A stretch of DNA of 64,000 nucleotides, taken from contig OZ020270.1 of the NCBI GenBank assembly GCA_963971225.1, forward strand, positions 75,780,432 to 75,844,431. Direction: 5' to 3'. The notes beneath the pieces are model-generated. The model was not told where the DNA came from. It saw nothing but the letters and a program-made list of their open reading frames with translations, and did no database searches. This stretch comes from Melieria omissa. Taxonomy: Eukaryota > Arthropoda > Insecta > Diptera > Ulidiidae. Shown here in pieces: positions 11,295-23,036 of the stretch. The position numbers were made by a program, and so were the translations under genes. Positions within the stretch are counted from its first letter, which is position 1, and each line of letters starts with the position of its first letter.

Positions 11295-11627
11295 TATGTT
11301 AAAACTCAGCTTGACTTTGACACCGAGCGACACTGAGTGTGAGGGTAGTCCGCAATCTAGTGCAAGTAGCTTTTCAAATTAAAGACATTTCAAATACTTG
11401 CTATGAATTCAAAGTTCCCGTTTCAAAACTTCATGGCATCACGACAGCAAACCAAGTCCGCAGATGTTTTGGAAGAAAAAATATATAACCAAGGACTTCT
11501 CAAGTTCATTTTGACAGCTGATTGATTGAGCAAATCGGCGTTGCTCTTGCCCGGTTGACTGAAATAGCTTTTGAATTTTAAAGTAAGTACAGATGTGTAT
11601 ATTTTGTTGTTGGGTTGAAAATACATA

Positions 11628-12299
11628 CAGTGGACCCTCGGTTAACGTACACAATTGGTTCCAGCATCTTGGTCGTTATGCGAAACGTTCGTTAAACAAA
11701 ACCATTATTCCCATATAAATCAATGTAAAATGAATTAATGCGTTCCAGGTCGAAAAAAATACACTCTAATATGTTTCAATTTGAACTTTTATTGAAAGAA
11801 TGTAACATAAAATGCATCAAAAGAACTGAAAAAATACACTATTTAAAGTTCAGCTTTTATTGAAAGAAAGTTAAATGAAACGTATAAAATTTTTTAAGGA
11901 ACTGAATATATATTGGACGGAAGGAGACAATCTGAAATGGAAAAAATAAAGAGTTTAGAAAAGAAAGATTTTTTTATAATTGGTACATGCATACCTAGTT
12001 TTTTAAACAAAAAACTGTCTAGAGTCGTTTGTTTCTGACGTCGCTTCAAAATTTGTTGAAAATGAGACACAGCATTATCGTTGAATAAAACACAGACAGC
12101 ACTATAATGTGTATTCGGGGTTTCCCCTGTTTCGTTGCTTAGCACAGACAGAAATTTTACATGCAATTAAGGTTTCCCCCTTTTTCGTTGGTCGTTATGC
12201 GGAACTTCGTTCGTTAAGAGAAACTTTTTTTCCCAAAAAAAAGTGTTCGTTATGCGAAATGTTCGTTATGCGGGGCGTTCGTTAACCGAGGGTCCACTG
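11628..12299. mobile_element. pogo/Tigger-like non-autonomous element, TSD TA
   Basis: The ends CAGTGGACCCTCGGTTAACG and its complement are flanked by TA at 11626-11627 and 12300-12301. CAGTGGA...CTCG ends are typical of pogo/Tigger elements. The subterminal motif GTTCGTTATGCG is repeated near both ends. No transposase remains. Confidence 0.75.
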
Positions 12300-12482
12300 T
12301 ATTTGTTATCATATCTTGCACATGTTACCTATTGAGTTGAAGTTCAAAAATTTCGTTTATGGTACAGCTGGAAAAAAAAATTATGCCAATTTTTCCGTTG
12401 TTTTCTCAAAAAAGTTCTTAGCGAACCCAATATTTAAAAAGTTAATGGCGCATAGTCATAGTCGAAATAAAGTACATTTTAA

Positions 12483-12776
12483 GGTAGCATGGCACGTTAG
12501 AAAGGGGAATTTTTAATGCTTCACAAAATTATTTATTGTTCAGCTCCTTTATTATCAATTTTTTTGATCTTTTTTTACAATATATTGAAAAAAATTTTTT
12601 TTTGTTTTAGCATATTGTCGCTTATATAGGTGGAGCTGAAGTCGCGTTTGTTTGTGTTCCTTAAACCTTCAATATATTGTAAAAAAATTTTCAAAAAGAT
12701 TGATAATAAAGGAGCTGAACAATAAATAATTTTGTAAAGCATTAAAAATTCCCCTTTCTAACTGGCACGTCCTACC
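12483..12776. mobile_element. Palindromic TTAA-flanked MITE
   Basis: TTAA at 12479-12482 and 12777-12780. The arms GGTAGCATGGCACGTTAGAA and complement fold on a loop near 12620. The right-hand TTAA is also the left-hand TTAA of the next element, so the two MITEs abut with a single TTAA between them. Confidence 0.7.
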
Positions 12777-12780
12777 TTAA

Positions 12781-13446
12781 GGGGGTCGTCTACGTACAAA
12801 GTTTTACAAAATGTTTTTTTTTTACATAATTTTCATTTGGAAGACGTGAGGAAAGTATATCCAAAGGATTTGGGTAAACTCTTCACGGTTATTGAGCTGT
12901 AGAGCATTGAGCACGCTCGCTCACGGTGTTTCCGCACGCTCCCTGTGAACTTTAAACGCGTTTTCCCGAAAGTCGTATTTTTCTAACTTGCACGATTTTA
13001 AGAAAAGTTTTACACGCATCAATTCGATTTCTTTTTTTACTTGCTCAGAAAACATGTCGCTATGAATAGACACGCAATAAACATTTTAAAAAAAGGGAAA
13101 CAATAACTTTTTTTTTTCAAAATGTCCACCATTTCGAGAGATTTTTGAATTTTACAAAAAGCTCGTGTCTAAGTATAGCTGATGTAATATCATTTCATTT
13201 TTTGTTGTAGGTTACGTGGTTGGCCCAAAATCGTGCAGGGAAATAGATATACAAATTCTGATGAGGGCAGGTTCAAGGTCATCCCGCACACGAATATGTA
13301 GAAATATAATTTTTTTGATCTTGCCACTTGAAAGATTACGATTAAATAAACAAAAAACAAAAAAGTGAGTGAATATCTTTCTTCGTTCTTTCGTAATAAA
13401 TTTTGAAAAAAGGCCCGAAAATCGGGCCGCTACGTAGACGACCCCC
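12781..13446. mobile_element. TTAA-flanked MITE, GGGGGTC ends
   Basis: TTAA at 12777-12780 and 13447-13450. The ends are GGGGGTCGTCTACGTA and TACGTAGACGACCCCC. The end type GGGGGTC resembles the TTAA element at 43112-43801 (GGGGGTCAATACGTGTAAA). Non-coding. Confidence 0.7.
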
Positions 13447-14344
13447 TTAAGATCAATAAAGTATACTTTTTAATAAATTAGGCTCCAAGTCAATCATAGT
13501 CGAGTTTGAGCATACTTTAACGCTTAAAGTATACTCTAACTTTAAAACACGCAAAAGCTGTTGCTAAACCAGTTAGCAATGAGTCAAAATGAGCCCAAAT
13601 GTCACTTTTTTAAAATACTCTAAGTTCAAAGAACGAAATAAATCTAAAACAATTTAAAATATTTAATTTCGAGGAAATTGAAAGAGATTTCAATATTATG
13701 AACGACGACGTTGCACAGTGATTCGACTCCATACAACCGCGAGCCAAATTAGAAGAAGTGGTCCGTTCCTCATAATCCTCATAATTTGGCATACTAGTTA
13801 ATCATGGTCTGCTGTAGTTTGTAGTTTGGCAATGCCAGAGTCTTAAATTTTCAAATTTCGTCACTTTTGGAGAGCTATAACAACGAGTGTGTTGGCTAGA
13901 TTTTTCAGATTTTACATTTAATCGGTAACATCAACATTGATTATTGCAAAGAAAAACAGAAATTGTCTCAGGACTCTTTAGTTTTGCAATAAAAACGATA
14001 ATAATAGACGTATGTTTTGCATTTTTTGCAGTTTTCTCAATTTTTCATGCTGATTACATACTTTTAGGCATGAAAAAAAGAAATTTTGTCGAAAAATAGG
14101 TGTTTAGACCACTTTTCAAATTGAATTATTTTCTGAGATCGGAAGATATCGGAGGATATAATTACATTATCCGAAAAAGAAAGAATGCTTCTTAAAATAA
14201 AAAAATTCAGGAACATACTTTCACATACTTTTTAGATATTTCCCTCTAAGTTTTGCCGATTTTCAGATTTTTAATTTGGAAAAATATTTTGATTTAAAAG
14301 TGATGTAAAAGCCTCAGCTTTGCAAATTTTTGAGATAACATTAA

Positions 14345-14840
14345 CCCATTAAAACCTGACCCCAGAAGGGCTTGTGCGATTTCCATAAAATTTTGCACAA
14401 TCTTAGTAATTGACCTAATCAAGAAAAAAAATCAAGAAAATAATTCATACCCCCACCCCCTGAACCAGGAGGGTACGTTGCGCAAACGCAATTTGGGCCT
14501 TAGTCACATACAAAACATAAAATTAAAAAAAAAAAAAATTTTTAAAACTTATTTTTAAATAGTTTAGCATTACAAAATGCAGCCCACAAAGGGATTTTGA
14601 TAGGTTTGAAGAATAAGTATTTTTAATTGAATTTCAAAAATTCCCCAAAAAAAACCTTTGACTTTGGATCGAAAAAAAGATATGAATATTTTAAAAATTT
14701 TGAAATTTCGGTATGGCAGAATCTAAAACGATCAATTCGAATCCAATTCTACCCATTTTCAAGTCTTATATCTTTATGAATTACTTAATGTAGCGAAATA
14801 CCCAAACGTTGCGCAAACGCAACGCTCAGGGCTTAATGGG
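14345..14840. mobile_element. TTAA-flanked MITE, CCCATTAAAACC ends
   Basis: TTAA at 14341-14344 and 14841-14844. The ends are CCCATTAAAACCTGA and TCAGGGCTTAATGGG. Internal motif GTTGCGCAAACGCAA occurs near both ends. Non-coding. It lies inside the CGTTG element, 23 bp left of BEL-A. Confidence 0.65.
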
Positions 14841-14867
14841 TTAAAAGCGAAAATGGCCACATCATTT

Positions 14868-15118
14868 TGTACAAATTGCCTGACGCGTAAAGTTTCTAAT
14901 GTCGGTGTAATGATAAAAGACGTCTGATTGCACAGGTTTACAATATTTTTATAACGCATTTATTTTCCGTAGCTCGTATATAAAGCAATTCGTAAGTACT
15001 AATAACAATAATAACTTCAAGAGAATAGAAAATGTACACATTCGAAGAGTAGGACCTACAGTGGCGGCTAACTATATTAAGACCGCTTGTATAAGACATT
15101 TGGTTTGATGACCAAACA
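14868..15118 (-). repeat. 3' LTR of BEL-A (83-bp deletion)
   Basis: 251 bp, same ends as the 5' LTR. The deletion joins GCCTGA to CGCGTAAAG (plus strand). On the minus strand it is preceded by a G-rich polypurine tract, TGTGGGGCGGTA, at about 15119-15130. Confidence 0.9.
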
Positions 15119-15145
15119 TACCGCCCCACATTGCAACCACTAGGT

Positions 15146-17569
15146 TCAATTTATTGGCAATAGCGCTAATTTCGTGATTGGGCGGCGTAGCGTAGTGGTA
15201 GCTGTTTTAATGTCTGCAACCCGAACATGCCCGTCAGTTCCAGTAACAACATTGATCACTCGGCCCATGACCCATTTCATTGGCGGTAGATTATCCTCGT
15301 GTATGAGTACGAAATCGTCGACTTGAAGATCTTGCTGCGTTTGCTGCCAGCGATATCGATTCTGCAGGTCATACAGATATTCACGGCTCCACCGTTGCCA
15401 AAAGTGCACCTTCGCTGCAGCAATTTTCTGCCAACGATGTAAATTCGCAATATCGTTGACCAACTTCACGCGTTCGGGGATGCTTCTGAGTGGACCACCA
15501 ATTAAAAAATGACCTGGCGTTAATGCGTCCAAATCGTTGGGGCTTGACGATAATGGAGAAATCGGACGCGAGTTTAAAACTGCTTCAATTTCAGCCAAGG
15601 CAGTAGTCAGCTCTTCAAATGTCAGTCGAGCATTTGATAGACTACGGTAAAGATGAGATTTGGCAGATTTAACAGCAGCCTCCCAGAGGCCGCCAAAGTG
15701 TGGTGCTCCAGGGGGAATAAAGGAGAATTCAATAAAATTAGTTGAGCAAAAATCAGATACTTTGCTTATATTCGCTGAGTTGTGAAAGTATACCCGAAAC
15801 TCCCGCAATTTTGCATCGGCTCCAACGAAGTTGGTGGCATTGTCACTATACAATTTGGAGGGCAAGCCCCGTCGGCTCACGAAGCGTTTGAGGGCAGCGA
15901 TAAATGCGTCACTTGAAAGATCGGTCACTGCCTCGATATGCACTGCTTTCGTCGAGAAGCATACAAACACTGCAATGTATGACTTGTACGGCGTTTTCCC
16001 TCGGATCCTTAGGTATGTTGGTATTGGGCCTGCGAAGTCTACTCCTGTCACCATAAATGGCCTGCAACCAATCACACGGTCCTTTGGCAGATCACCCATT
16101 ACCTGTGTCAAGAGCTTTGGTTTGTAGCGAGCACACTGCATACAGTCGTGGACAACTTGACGTGCCAGTGTACGGCAATTTACTATCCAAAACTGTTGTT
16201 GTATTAGGGCCACAAGTGCGCGAGGACCTGCGTGGTAGTTGGAACGATGTATGTGTACCATATGTTTTACGAATGGATTAGCTCTAGGCAGCAGGAACGG
16301 CCACTTCGCAGATTCGGGAATATTAGCATGTCGCAGCCGACCCCCCACTCGCAGTAGTTGGATGTCGCCGAAGTCTTGAAGAAACGGGCTAAGCGACACG
16401 AACGCTCCAGTTAGTACTTTCTTTTGTTTGAGTGATTCAATCTCGTGTGCAAAGTAATGTTGTTGGACCATCCACACTATCCGATGAAGAGCGCACTGCA
16501 GTTCTGTTGAAGAGAGCAACTCGGTGCGGTTGACTTTGTTTTTCGAACAAAGTCGCAGCATGAATGCGACCACTCGCAAACATTTTGTGTAGTTGCTAAT
16601 TTGGTGAATACGTTGCAATAAATATGATTGCTCAACCACCTCGCAAAAGTATACTGTTTTCCGCTTCTCTGCATTGTATTCTTCACCCGGCGAGTAGTCA
16701 TTGAATGGTGGAGGCCACTGCGATGAATCTCGTTGAAGATATGAGGGTCCATGCAGCCAGTTCGAATCTAAGAGCTCCTGCACTGTGCAGCCTCGGGATA
16801 TATAATCAGCTGGATTGTGATCAGTAGGAACATATCTCCACGTTGTATTGTTAGACCAATTTTGAATATCGGCGATTCTATTTCCTACAAAGGTGGAGAA
16901 AGTAGAAGATTGAGCGTGAATCCAATGGAGAGTGATTTGTGAGTCAGACCAAAAATGGACGCTTGAAATGTTACATGACAAATAGTCTTTAATTTTATTC
17001 CAAAATTTTGCTAGTAGATGTGCGGCACATAGTTCTAGTCGTGGCAATGTGCACACCTTAAGTGGAGCAACACGTGACTTCGATGCAAACAAGTTTACCA
17101 TGACATTTTCAAATTCGTCTTTGCATCGCAAATATATACAGCATCCATATGCTTGACCAGACGCATCGCCAAACCCATGCACCTGCAGTTCAATTGAATT
17201 CGCCATGAGAGCAAATCTAGGGATCCGTATTTTCGGCACTTGCTGCAAGTCGAACCAGATTGCTTTCCACGCGGTATCAACCTCCTGGGGGACAGATTCA
17301 TCCCAATCGCATTTTAAAATCCGAAGTCGTTGAAGTAAGATTTTACTTTTCACAATTAGCGGACTTATAAGACCTAACGGATCAAACAGAGACGACGTTA
17401 GTGATAAAATAGATCGTTTAGTTATGTATTTAGGTATATGTTTTGGCCGAAATGTAAAGCAGAACACATCTTCACCGGTATGCCACGAGATACCAAGGGC
17501 GCTGGTTGTATTGTCTACATGTTGCATATCCTTCACGCTCGCTAATACTTCGTTAAAGTCTGGATGATT
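15146..17569 (-). CDS. BEL-A gag-pol, 3' part (RNase H, integrase)
   Basis: This continues the frame after the LINE; the sequence reads PDFNEVLASVKD directly after the ten-base target duplication. RNase H is seen at GFGDASGQAYG and SDSQITLHWIHA. The integrase zinc site (H...H, CMQC) is followed by the D,D,E core: GVDFAGPI, KLYSDNATNFVGA and PHFGGLWEAAVK. A C-terminal region with VNVVTGTDGHVRVADI precedes the stop at 15146, 28 bp before the 3' LTR. The apparent start MGNKTKKKKKK comes from the LINE poly(A) tail and is not natural. All catalytic acids are present. Confidence 0.88.
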   Translation of the reverse strand, partial: NHPDFNEVLASVKDMQHVDNTTSALGISWHTGEDVFCFTFRPKHIPKYITKRSILSLTSSLFDPLGLISPLIVKSKILLQRLRILKCDWDESVPQEVDTAWKAIWFDLQQVPKIRIPRFALMANSIELQVHGFGDASGQAYGCCIYLRCKDEFENVMVNLFASKSRVAPLKVCTLPRLELCAAHLLAKFWNKIKDYLSCNISSVHFWSDSQITLHWIHAQSSTFSTFVGNRIADIQNWSNNTTWRYVPTDHNPADYISRGCTVQELLDSNWLHGPSYLQRDSSQWPPPFNDYSPGEEYNAEKRKTVYFCEVVEQSYLLQRIHQISNYTKCLRVVAFMLRLCSKNKVNRTELLSSTELQCALHRIVWMVQQHYFAHEIESLKQKKVLTGAFVSLSPFLQDFGDIQLLRVGGRLRHANIPESAKWPFLLPRANPFVKHMVHIHRSNYHAGPRALVALIQQQFWIVNCRTLARQVVHDCMQCARYKPKLLTQVMGDLPKDRVIGCRPFMVTGVDFAGPIPTYLRIRGKTPYKSYIAVFVCFSTKAVHIEAVTDLSSDAFIAALKRFVSRRGLPSKLYSDNATNFVGADAKLREFRVYFHNSANISKVSDFCSTNFIEFSFIPPGAPHFGGLWEAAVKSAKSHLYRSLSNARLTFEELTTALAEIEAVLNSRPISPLSSSPNDLDALTPGHFLIGGPLRSIPERVKLVNDIANLHRWQKIAAAKVHFWQRWSREYLYDLQNRYRWQQTQQDLQVDDFVLIHEDNLPPMKWVMGRVINVVTGTDGHVRVADIKTATTTLRRPITKLALLPIN

Positions 17570-18278
17570 TTTTTTTTTTTTTTTTTTTGTTTTATTTCCC
17601 ATTTATTTATACAACTGTCGTTGACATCAAGTATTTGGTTAAACATTTAGGTAGGAAGATCAATAAAACATCACAATAAGGCCAGTGCCTAGAGCGATAC
17701 AGTCAGGATTGGAATTTACAATTGTTTCTTAATATTTAGGTAACAGATTTTTAGTTTAGGGACAATAGGTCACATGGTCGATTCCTTTTTAGCCGTCGTC
17801 TTGTCTGGTTTTCGCGTTGCAAGAGTGAGTTGATTTCTGTGTTCTTGTGTTTTTTAAGTACGTCAAAATGCCTTGTTGTTACTTTTTTCACCGCGTCATC
17901 AACTGTTGATATTTTTAGCATTTCATGAATGTCGGCGTTTGTAGTGTAACGGTCTGATAGTGTTATTATACGTAGGATTTTTGATTGTTGTCGTTGTATT
18001 TTTGTTAAGTGCGTCTTCTTAGCAGTTCCCCATATTTATTTATTTATTTATTTATTTTCAAGGCACTTGTAAGACTAAGTCTTTTTATTAAGCGCGCGAC
18101 GCCTGGTATAACATATAAATGGTATAATGGTATAGTATAATGGTATAGTATAATAATGCAATATAATAAAATAATAATGTTGTAACAAAAATAAGAAGCG
18201 GAAAAGAGTAAAGATGAATAGTGAAATTAAGGAGAGCAGAAGAGAGAGAGAGAGAAGAAAATAAGAAAGAAAATTCCA

Positions 18279-21024
18279 TTAAAGATTTGAAAAGTATTGA
18301 AGAAGTTTTTTTTTGAAATTGATGGCGTTGGTCTCACGTTTAATGCTTGTTGGAAGTGCGTTCCACAGAGAAACTGAGTGGACAAAAAATTGTCGACCAG
18401 TTATTAAGTGCTTGTGCCTGGGCAGTATGAGCTGTAAAGACCTTGTTTTGGTACCGAAACGCAATTTATCATACAAATATTCTGGCTGTTTGGAGTTTAT
18501 AATTTTATGAAGAAAGATAAGCGCACGCGACTTTAACACATTAGCAAAAGAGCATCCAAGCATTATTTTAACATGGTCGGAGATATGCTCACGCCGTTTT
18601 ACTCCAAACACATACCTTGCACAGTCATTGATCGCCACCCTCAACTTGCCGGTACTTTCTTGGTCCAAGCTGGAAAAAATCTCACATCCGTAGAAAACTA
18701 AAGGCAAAATAAAAGACTTCACGAGTTTCAACTTAACAGCGGTGGATAAGTAGCTCGTTGTCGGACTAAGACCAGATAGTGCACCATAGACACGAGAAAC
18801 TGTCTTGTTGACATGTGTTTTAAAATTAAAATTGGCGTTGAAATATATTCCAAGGTTTTTTATCTTGTCAACATAATCAACCGCCGAGCCGTTTAGATAG
18901 ATCGTGGGAAGAACAGACGTTCTACTGGTTCGATCAATAAACAACGCTTTTGTTTTGCTTGGATTGAGTTTTAGCTTATTGGTAGCAGACCACTGATGTA
19001 TAATATTCAAATCGCTGTTAATTTTTTCTATAGCCAGATTAATATCTGATTTTAAACAATTCGAGATGTAATTAATAAACATAGTAAAAAGTAGAGGACC
19101 CAGTATCGACCCTTGTGGTACACCAGCTGAAATGAAGCACGGTTTTGAAAAGTTGCCATTGTGACAGACAAACTGGGACCTTTTCCTCAAATACGAAGAA
19201 AGAAGTTTACATGCTGAATTGTCGAAGTGAAAGTTATATTGCGCTGTCTCCAGTAGGATAGCATGGCTGACAGAGTCGAACGCTTTTGAAAAGTCAAGAA
19301 AAACAATAAGGCCCACGTTATCAGCATCAAGACCTAAACGTATATCATCACATACTTTTAAAAGCGCAGTGGTGCAACTGTGTTTGGGACGGAAGCCCGA
19401 TTGGTGTTTAGCTATTAGGTTGCTCTCAACAAGGAATTGTTTAATTTGATCACTGATCAAAGATTCGAAAACTTTACTTAGAAAGGGCAAAATTGCAATT
19501 GGCCGGTATTCCGTTGGTGATTTCGGAAGTGGAATAATTCTAGCACATTTCCAGCAGTCAGGAAAAGAAGACGTCATGATAATACCGTTAAAGATATATG
19601 TGATATGCTTCAGGATGACCGGAATCAATAATTTTATAAACGAGGGACTAATTTCATCTGAACCAACAGCATTCGATTTTATCTTCATTATCGCTAGACC
19701 AACACAAATTTCATCAAAGCCTTCAAACGAGAAACTATTATCAACAGTCGCAGTAGCACTGCAATCAGTATAAAAGGACATCGCCGGGCAGTCCGCGGGT
19801 TGAATAAATTTTTTGTTTAATTCATCTAGGTCTATACATTCTGGTGCAGTAATCCTGTTGCGATTGATCCCTAGCTGCCGCACGTTCTTCCAAAAACTAG
19901 CACTAGAATTTGTATGTGAAAATTTACTTTCAAAGTAAAGCCTTTTGTTCTTGCGAATAAGTGATGTAACGTTGTTACGTGCTACCTTGTAATCACGAAG
20001 AATGTCGGTATGCCTATATTTTCTCCAATTAGCATATAAATGGTTGCGTTTATCGATAAGTAAACTCAATTCATCTGTCAGCCATGGGTACGCTACTGCT
20101 TTTTGTTTTTTTGCTCGAACAGGGACATGTTTCTTAAAAAGCGAACAAATATTTTTATTAAATAGATCAACCTGCTTATTCACATCATTTGTGGAATAAA
20201 GGGGGGACCAGTTCAGGTTACTGCAGTCACCGAAAAGTGATGCTACATCTATCGCTGAATAATTATAATAAGTCTTAGTCCCCTCTCCACTAACATCTCC
20301 AACAGCGTTTAACTTTAGGAAGATTAAATCATGATGGGAAAAAGCAGGCGCTATCAATTGATCATATGTCAAAATAAGTTCAGGATCAGAGACCAAAAAA
20401 ACATCAAGCAGCGAAGGTGGTGCCGCTGGAGCGAAGTGAGTGGGTTGGGTGGTGTTGCACAGATGCATATTAGAAGCTTCAAGCATATCCAGAAAATTCT
20501 TGTTTTTGTTGCGTAGTATATCTAAGTTCAGATCTCCACAGATCACAACATCGGCATAGCTACACACCACATCCGCCAACTGCTCGTTTATGAGATTATA
20601 ATTAGCAACGTTTGGCGCCATATAGACGCAACCAAGCAAGAGTTTTTTGTATCCGAATGAAATTTCAACAAAAATAAATTCTATTGGATCAGTTATTAGA
20701 TTTCTTTACTACGTTGCACCTAAAGAATGTTTTCGCATAGATGCAGACTCCACCACCCACTCTGTCATGTCTATCGCTACGCATTAGCCTGTAGCTATTC
20801 AGTTTAAATAAGTCATTACACATTTCCGGTCTTAGCCAGGTCTCCGAGATGCACACAAAATCAAGCAGACCACCATCAACGAGCAAACGAAGATCATCTA
20901 TTTTGTTTTTTAAACTTTGCGCGTTTAAATGGCATATATTAATGCCATTATTCGATTTGCACATGACATCCAATACTATCTTAGTTTTATCTATGGAACG
21001 ACTACACAAAGTCTTCTTACACAT
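18279..21024 (-). pseudogene. LINE ORF2: APE endonuclease and reverse transcriptase, frameshifted, YADD segment deleted
   Basis: An APE-type endonuclease opens with NICHLNAQSLKNKIDDLR, FVCISETWLRPEM and RVGGGVCIYAKT. A frameshift near 20689 (after KKSNN) moves to the frame with GCVYMAPN, VVICGDLNLDI and SHHDLIFL. RT motifs follow: YRPIAILPFLSKVFE, HQSGFRPKHSCTTAL, FLDFSKAFDSVSH and AGVPQGSILGPLLF. Where FADD/YADD should stand the protein reads FINYISNCLK-SDINLAIEKI: about 15-20 residues with the catalytic pair are missing in frame. The C-terminal domain ends LLQYFSNL. The copy cannot reverse transcribe. Confidence 0.8.
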
Positions 21025-21242
21025 TAAAAATAAATGTATAAGTTGCTAGACAAATGACCACGCCATCAAAAAACAAGCGAATATAGAATGCGCGAAAAGT
21101 AAGAAGCGAATATAGAGTGCGCGAAAAAGTATAAAAGAGAATAAAGGAGGGAAAGATGATAGTAAGGGAGAGTGGCGAACTAACAAACAATTTATAAGAA
21201 TTATAGATAAAAGTAATAGATAATGTAACAAGAGAAAAGAAA

Positions 21243-22121
21243 TCATTCGCCGTGGGCACCAGCCCTTGTAATTTTCCGCAGTTCCTCAATGCTATCGACT
21301 TTAATTCCATCTCCGTTTTTCGCCAATCTGATGTACACGGAGCCACGCAGAGTAAACGCATTATAGATACTTTTCTTGCGCTTACAGGCAATCGCTGCAT
21401 GTAAAACTTTACGGGTATCAGCTGAGATGCTTTCATGTATGTAGACGTTGTTGTCAGAGTCAATTCCAGCATTTCTCAGGTTTACTGCTTGTTTTGCTTG
21501 CCGGCGATAATCACCAAAAGCCTTCAGCACCCGATTGCGATCGTAAGGAGTGTAAAATTTTATGATGACCGCAGGATTGGAGTAGTTAGATATTGACTTG
21601 ATGCGAAAAATATCTTTAAGCTGAGGAGACAAAAAGTCAATAGAGCGACAAATCAAATTGAAAATGCTTTTGAGATTTTCCTCCTTCGAAACAGGCACGC
21701 CGAAAAGAACAGCATCCAAAGAATGATCAACCGTGCTGTGGTGATTATTGTTTTTGCTTAGCTGTTGTGAAAGCTCATCACATCGCGCAGTCAGAGCGTT
21801 AATTTGTTCCTCCAAGCAGTGAATTTTTTCATCATACTTTGCGAAATTAGCGCTAATGGAGCTTACTTCGCTCTCCAAATTGCTTACTACCCGAGCTATT
21901 TCCGCAGAGAGTCTATCAAACAAGCAGTCGGTATGTTGCCTAAGTCGATCCTCTAGTTGTTTGAACTCCTCTTTCACATTTGCTTTCAGCCTTACTTCCA
22001 GAGCATGAAGTTGCTCACCAAAGGTATTTGTACCGCTGCTCACTGATTTAGGAGTACCTTCAATTTTGTTGCTACCACGCTGTTCACGTTGCTGGCGTGT
22101 CAACATTGGAGTCGGTGACAT
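21243..22121 (-). CDS. LINE ORF1 protein (coiled coil and RNA-binding region)
   Basis: 292 residues from ATG 22121. An N-terminal basic segment is followed by a heptad-rich coiled coil (about residues 35-125, ending EEQINALTARCDELSQQL), then a compact basic region with VIIKFYTPYDRNRVLKAF and NVYIHESISADTRKVLHAA, resembling the RRM and C-terminal part of LINE-type ORF1 RNA chaperones. It ends 219 bp before ORF2. No stop or frameshift. The domain call is from overall pattern, not a clear signature motif. Confidence 0.7.
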   Translation of the reverse strand: MSPTPMLTRQQREQRGSNKIEGTPKSVSSGTNTFGEQLHALEVRLKANVKEEFKQLEDRLRQHTDCLFDRLSAEIARVVSNLESEVSSISANFAKYDEKIHCLEEQINALTARCDELSQQLSKNNNHHSTVDHSLDAVLFGVPVSKEENLKSIFNLICRSIDFLSPQLKDIFRIKSISNYSNPAVIIKFYTPYDRNRVLKAFGDYRRQAKQAVNLRNAGIDSDNNVYIHESISADTRKVLHAAIACKRKKSIYNAFTLRGSVYIRLAKNGDGIKVDSIEELRKITRAGAHGE

Positions 22122-23036
22122 TTGCGTTGCCTGTTAGTATACACTGATGAGTAGGAAATTAGCGCTGGCAACGCTCCCGTAACCAGCAACCAAACTGCTA
22201 GCCAACGCTAGATGACGCCTTGCAGCAATGCTTAAGCGCCCACGCAGCCGCGAAAGACAGGTAGAAGGCAATGCAGCGCAAAACCGCAACAACAGCAACA
22301 CAGCACTGACCGCAACAACAGCAACACAGCACAAAACGCAGCAGTCCAGCACAGCAGGTTTCTTACTCGTGAAGAGTTAGGGTTGACAGGAGACCCAGCA
22401 CTTGGTCAGCACAGATGCTCCAGACCCAGGGCAGGATCCCTGACTCGATATCTCGAGATGTCACACGCTTTGGTCTAGGCTTTTGTGAATTTAAAGATTG
22501 GCCAAGAGCGCGACCAGAAAAACACTTGCACTTTGCACGGCGTTGCCAGACTGCATTCCATATAGCCAAATTGGTTTAATAACTATTTTATATAGCAGCA
22601 GTTTATTGTCAATACTGAGTTTAGATCTCTTAGCCAAAAGCCAGTGAAGTTGTCTGCATTTCTCTTTTATCTGTTTGATTTTTTGTTTAATATGGTAGTA
22701 CCAGTGCAGTTTTGAGTCCAAATGTATACCAAGATATTTTGCTGTTTGTTCTATGGTTATATTTTTGTCATTGATTTTTATTGGAGCGCCTGTGTATTTT
22801 GTTTTTGTTGTAAATATCACTTGAACAGTCTTGTCCTCGTTTATTTTCAAACTCCATTTGTCAAACCAGTTCTTAACTGCGTCGGTGTACTTTTGTAGTT
22901 TTTCCGTAGCAACTGCTAGGTTCTTGTCTGAAGCCAATAAAATTATGTCGTCAGCAAAAGTAGCAATAGCCGAATTTACCTTGTCTGGTTTTGGTATGTC
23001 TGAAGTGAACAAAACATATAACAGTGGTCCTAGGAC

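Larger units (their letters stand above)
18033..22550 (-). mobile_element. Near-complete CR1/L2-type LINE nested in the Jockey copy
   Basis: Minus strand. It carries a 5' UTR (22550-22122), ORF1, ORF2 and a 3' UTR with AG-rich and TATAATGG repeats, ending in (TAAA)n at about 18033-18057. The junctions are defined by the interrupted Jockey reading frame (...LYGMQ / WGTAKK...). No target duplication is evident and about three Jockey bases seem to be missing. The clade is uncertain; the poly-(TAAA) tail and ORF order fit CR1/L2/Crack-like elements more than Jockey. Confidence 0.75.
17752..23033 (-). pseudogene. Jockey reverse transcriptase relic in two pieces
   Basis: First piece (about 23033-22551): TFADDIILLASDKNLA with the catalytic FADD, then KWSLKINEDKTVQVIF, KYLGIHLDSKLHW and LYKIVIKPIWLYGMQ. 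The second piece (18032-17752) resumes with WGTAKKTHLTKIQRQQSKIL and ends LLSLN before TAA at 17752-17754, the usual Jockey C-terminus. The second LINE separates them. The copy lacks ORF1, the endonuclease and the first half of RT, so it was dead on arrival. It still reads open on both sides of the insertion, which argues that both events are fairly recent. Confidence 0.8.
17570..23036 (-). mobile_element. 5'-truncated Jockey-type LINE inside BEL-A, TSD CTGGATGATT
   Basis: A 10-bp duplication CTGGATGATT lies at 17560-17569 and 23037-23046. On the minus strand it starts inside the reverse transcriptase (just before GPLLYVLFTSDIPKP-like codons) and ends in about 20 A residues (poly-T at 17570-17588). 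A second LINE is inserted at 18033-22550. Confidence 0.88.

Noticed and set aside
17590..17602. Start codon with poly-lysine N-terminus (MGNKTKKKKKK) for the BEL-A pol segment
   Set aside because: The lysines are the LINE poly(A) tail translated; the true frame comes from upstream of the LINE.
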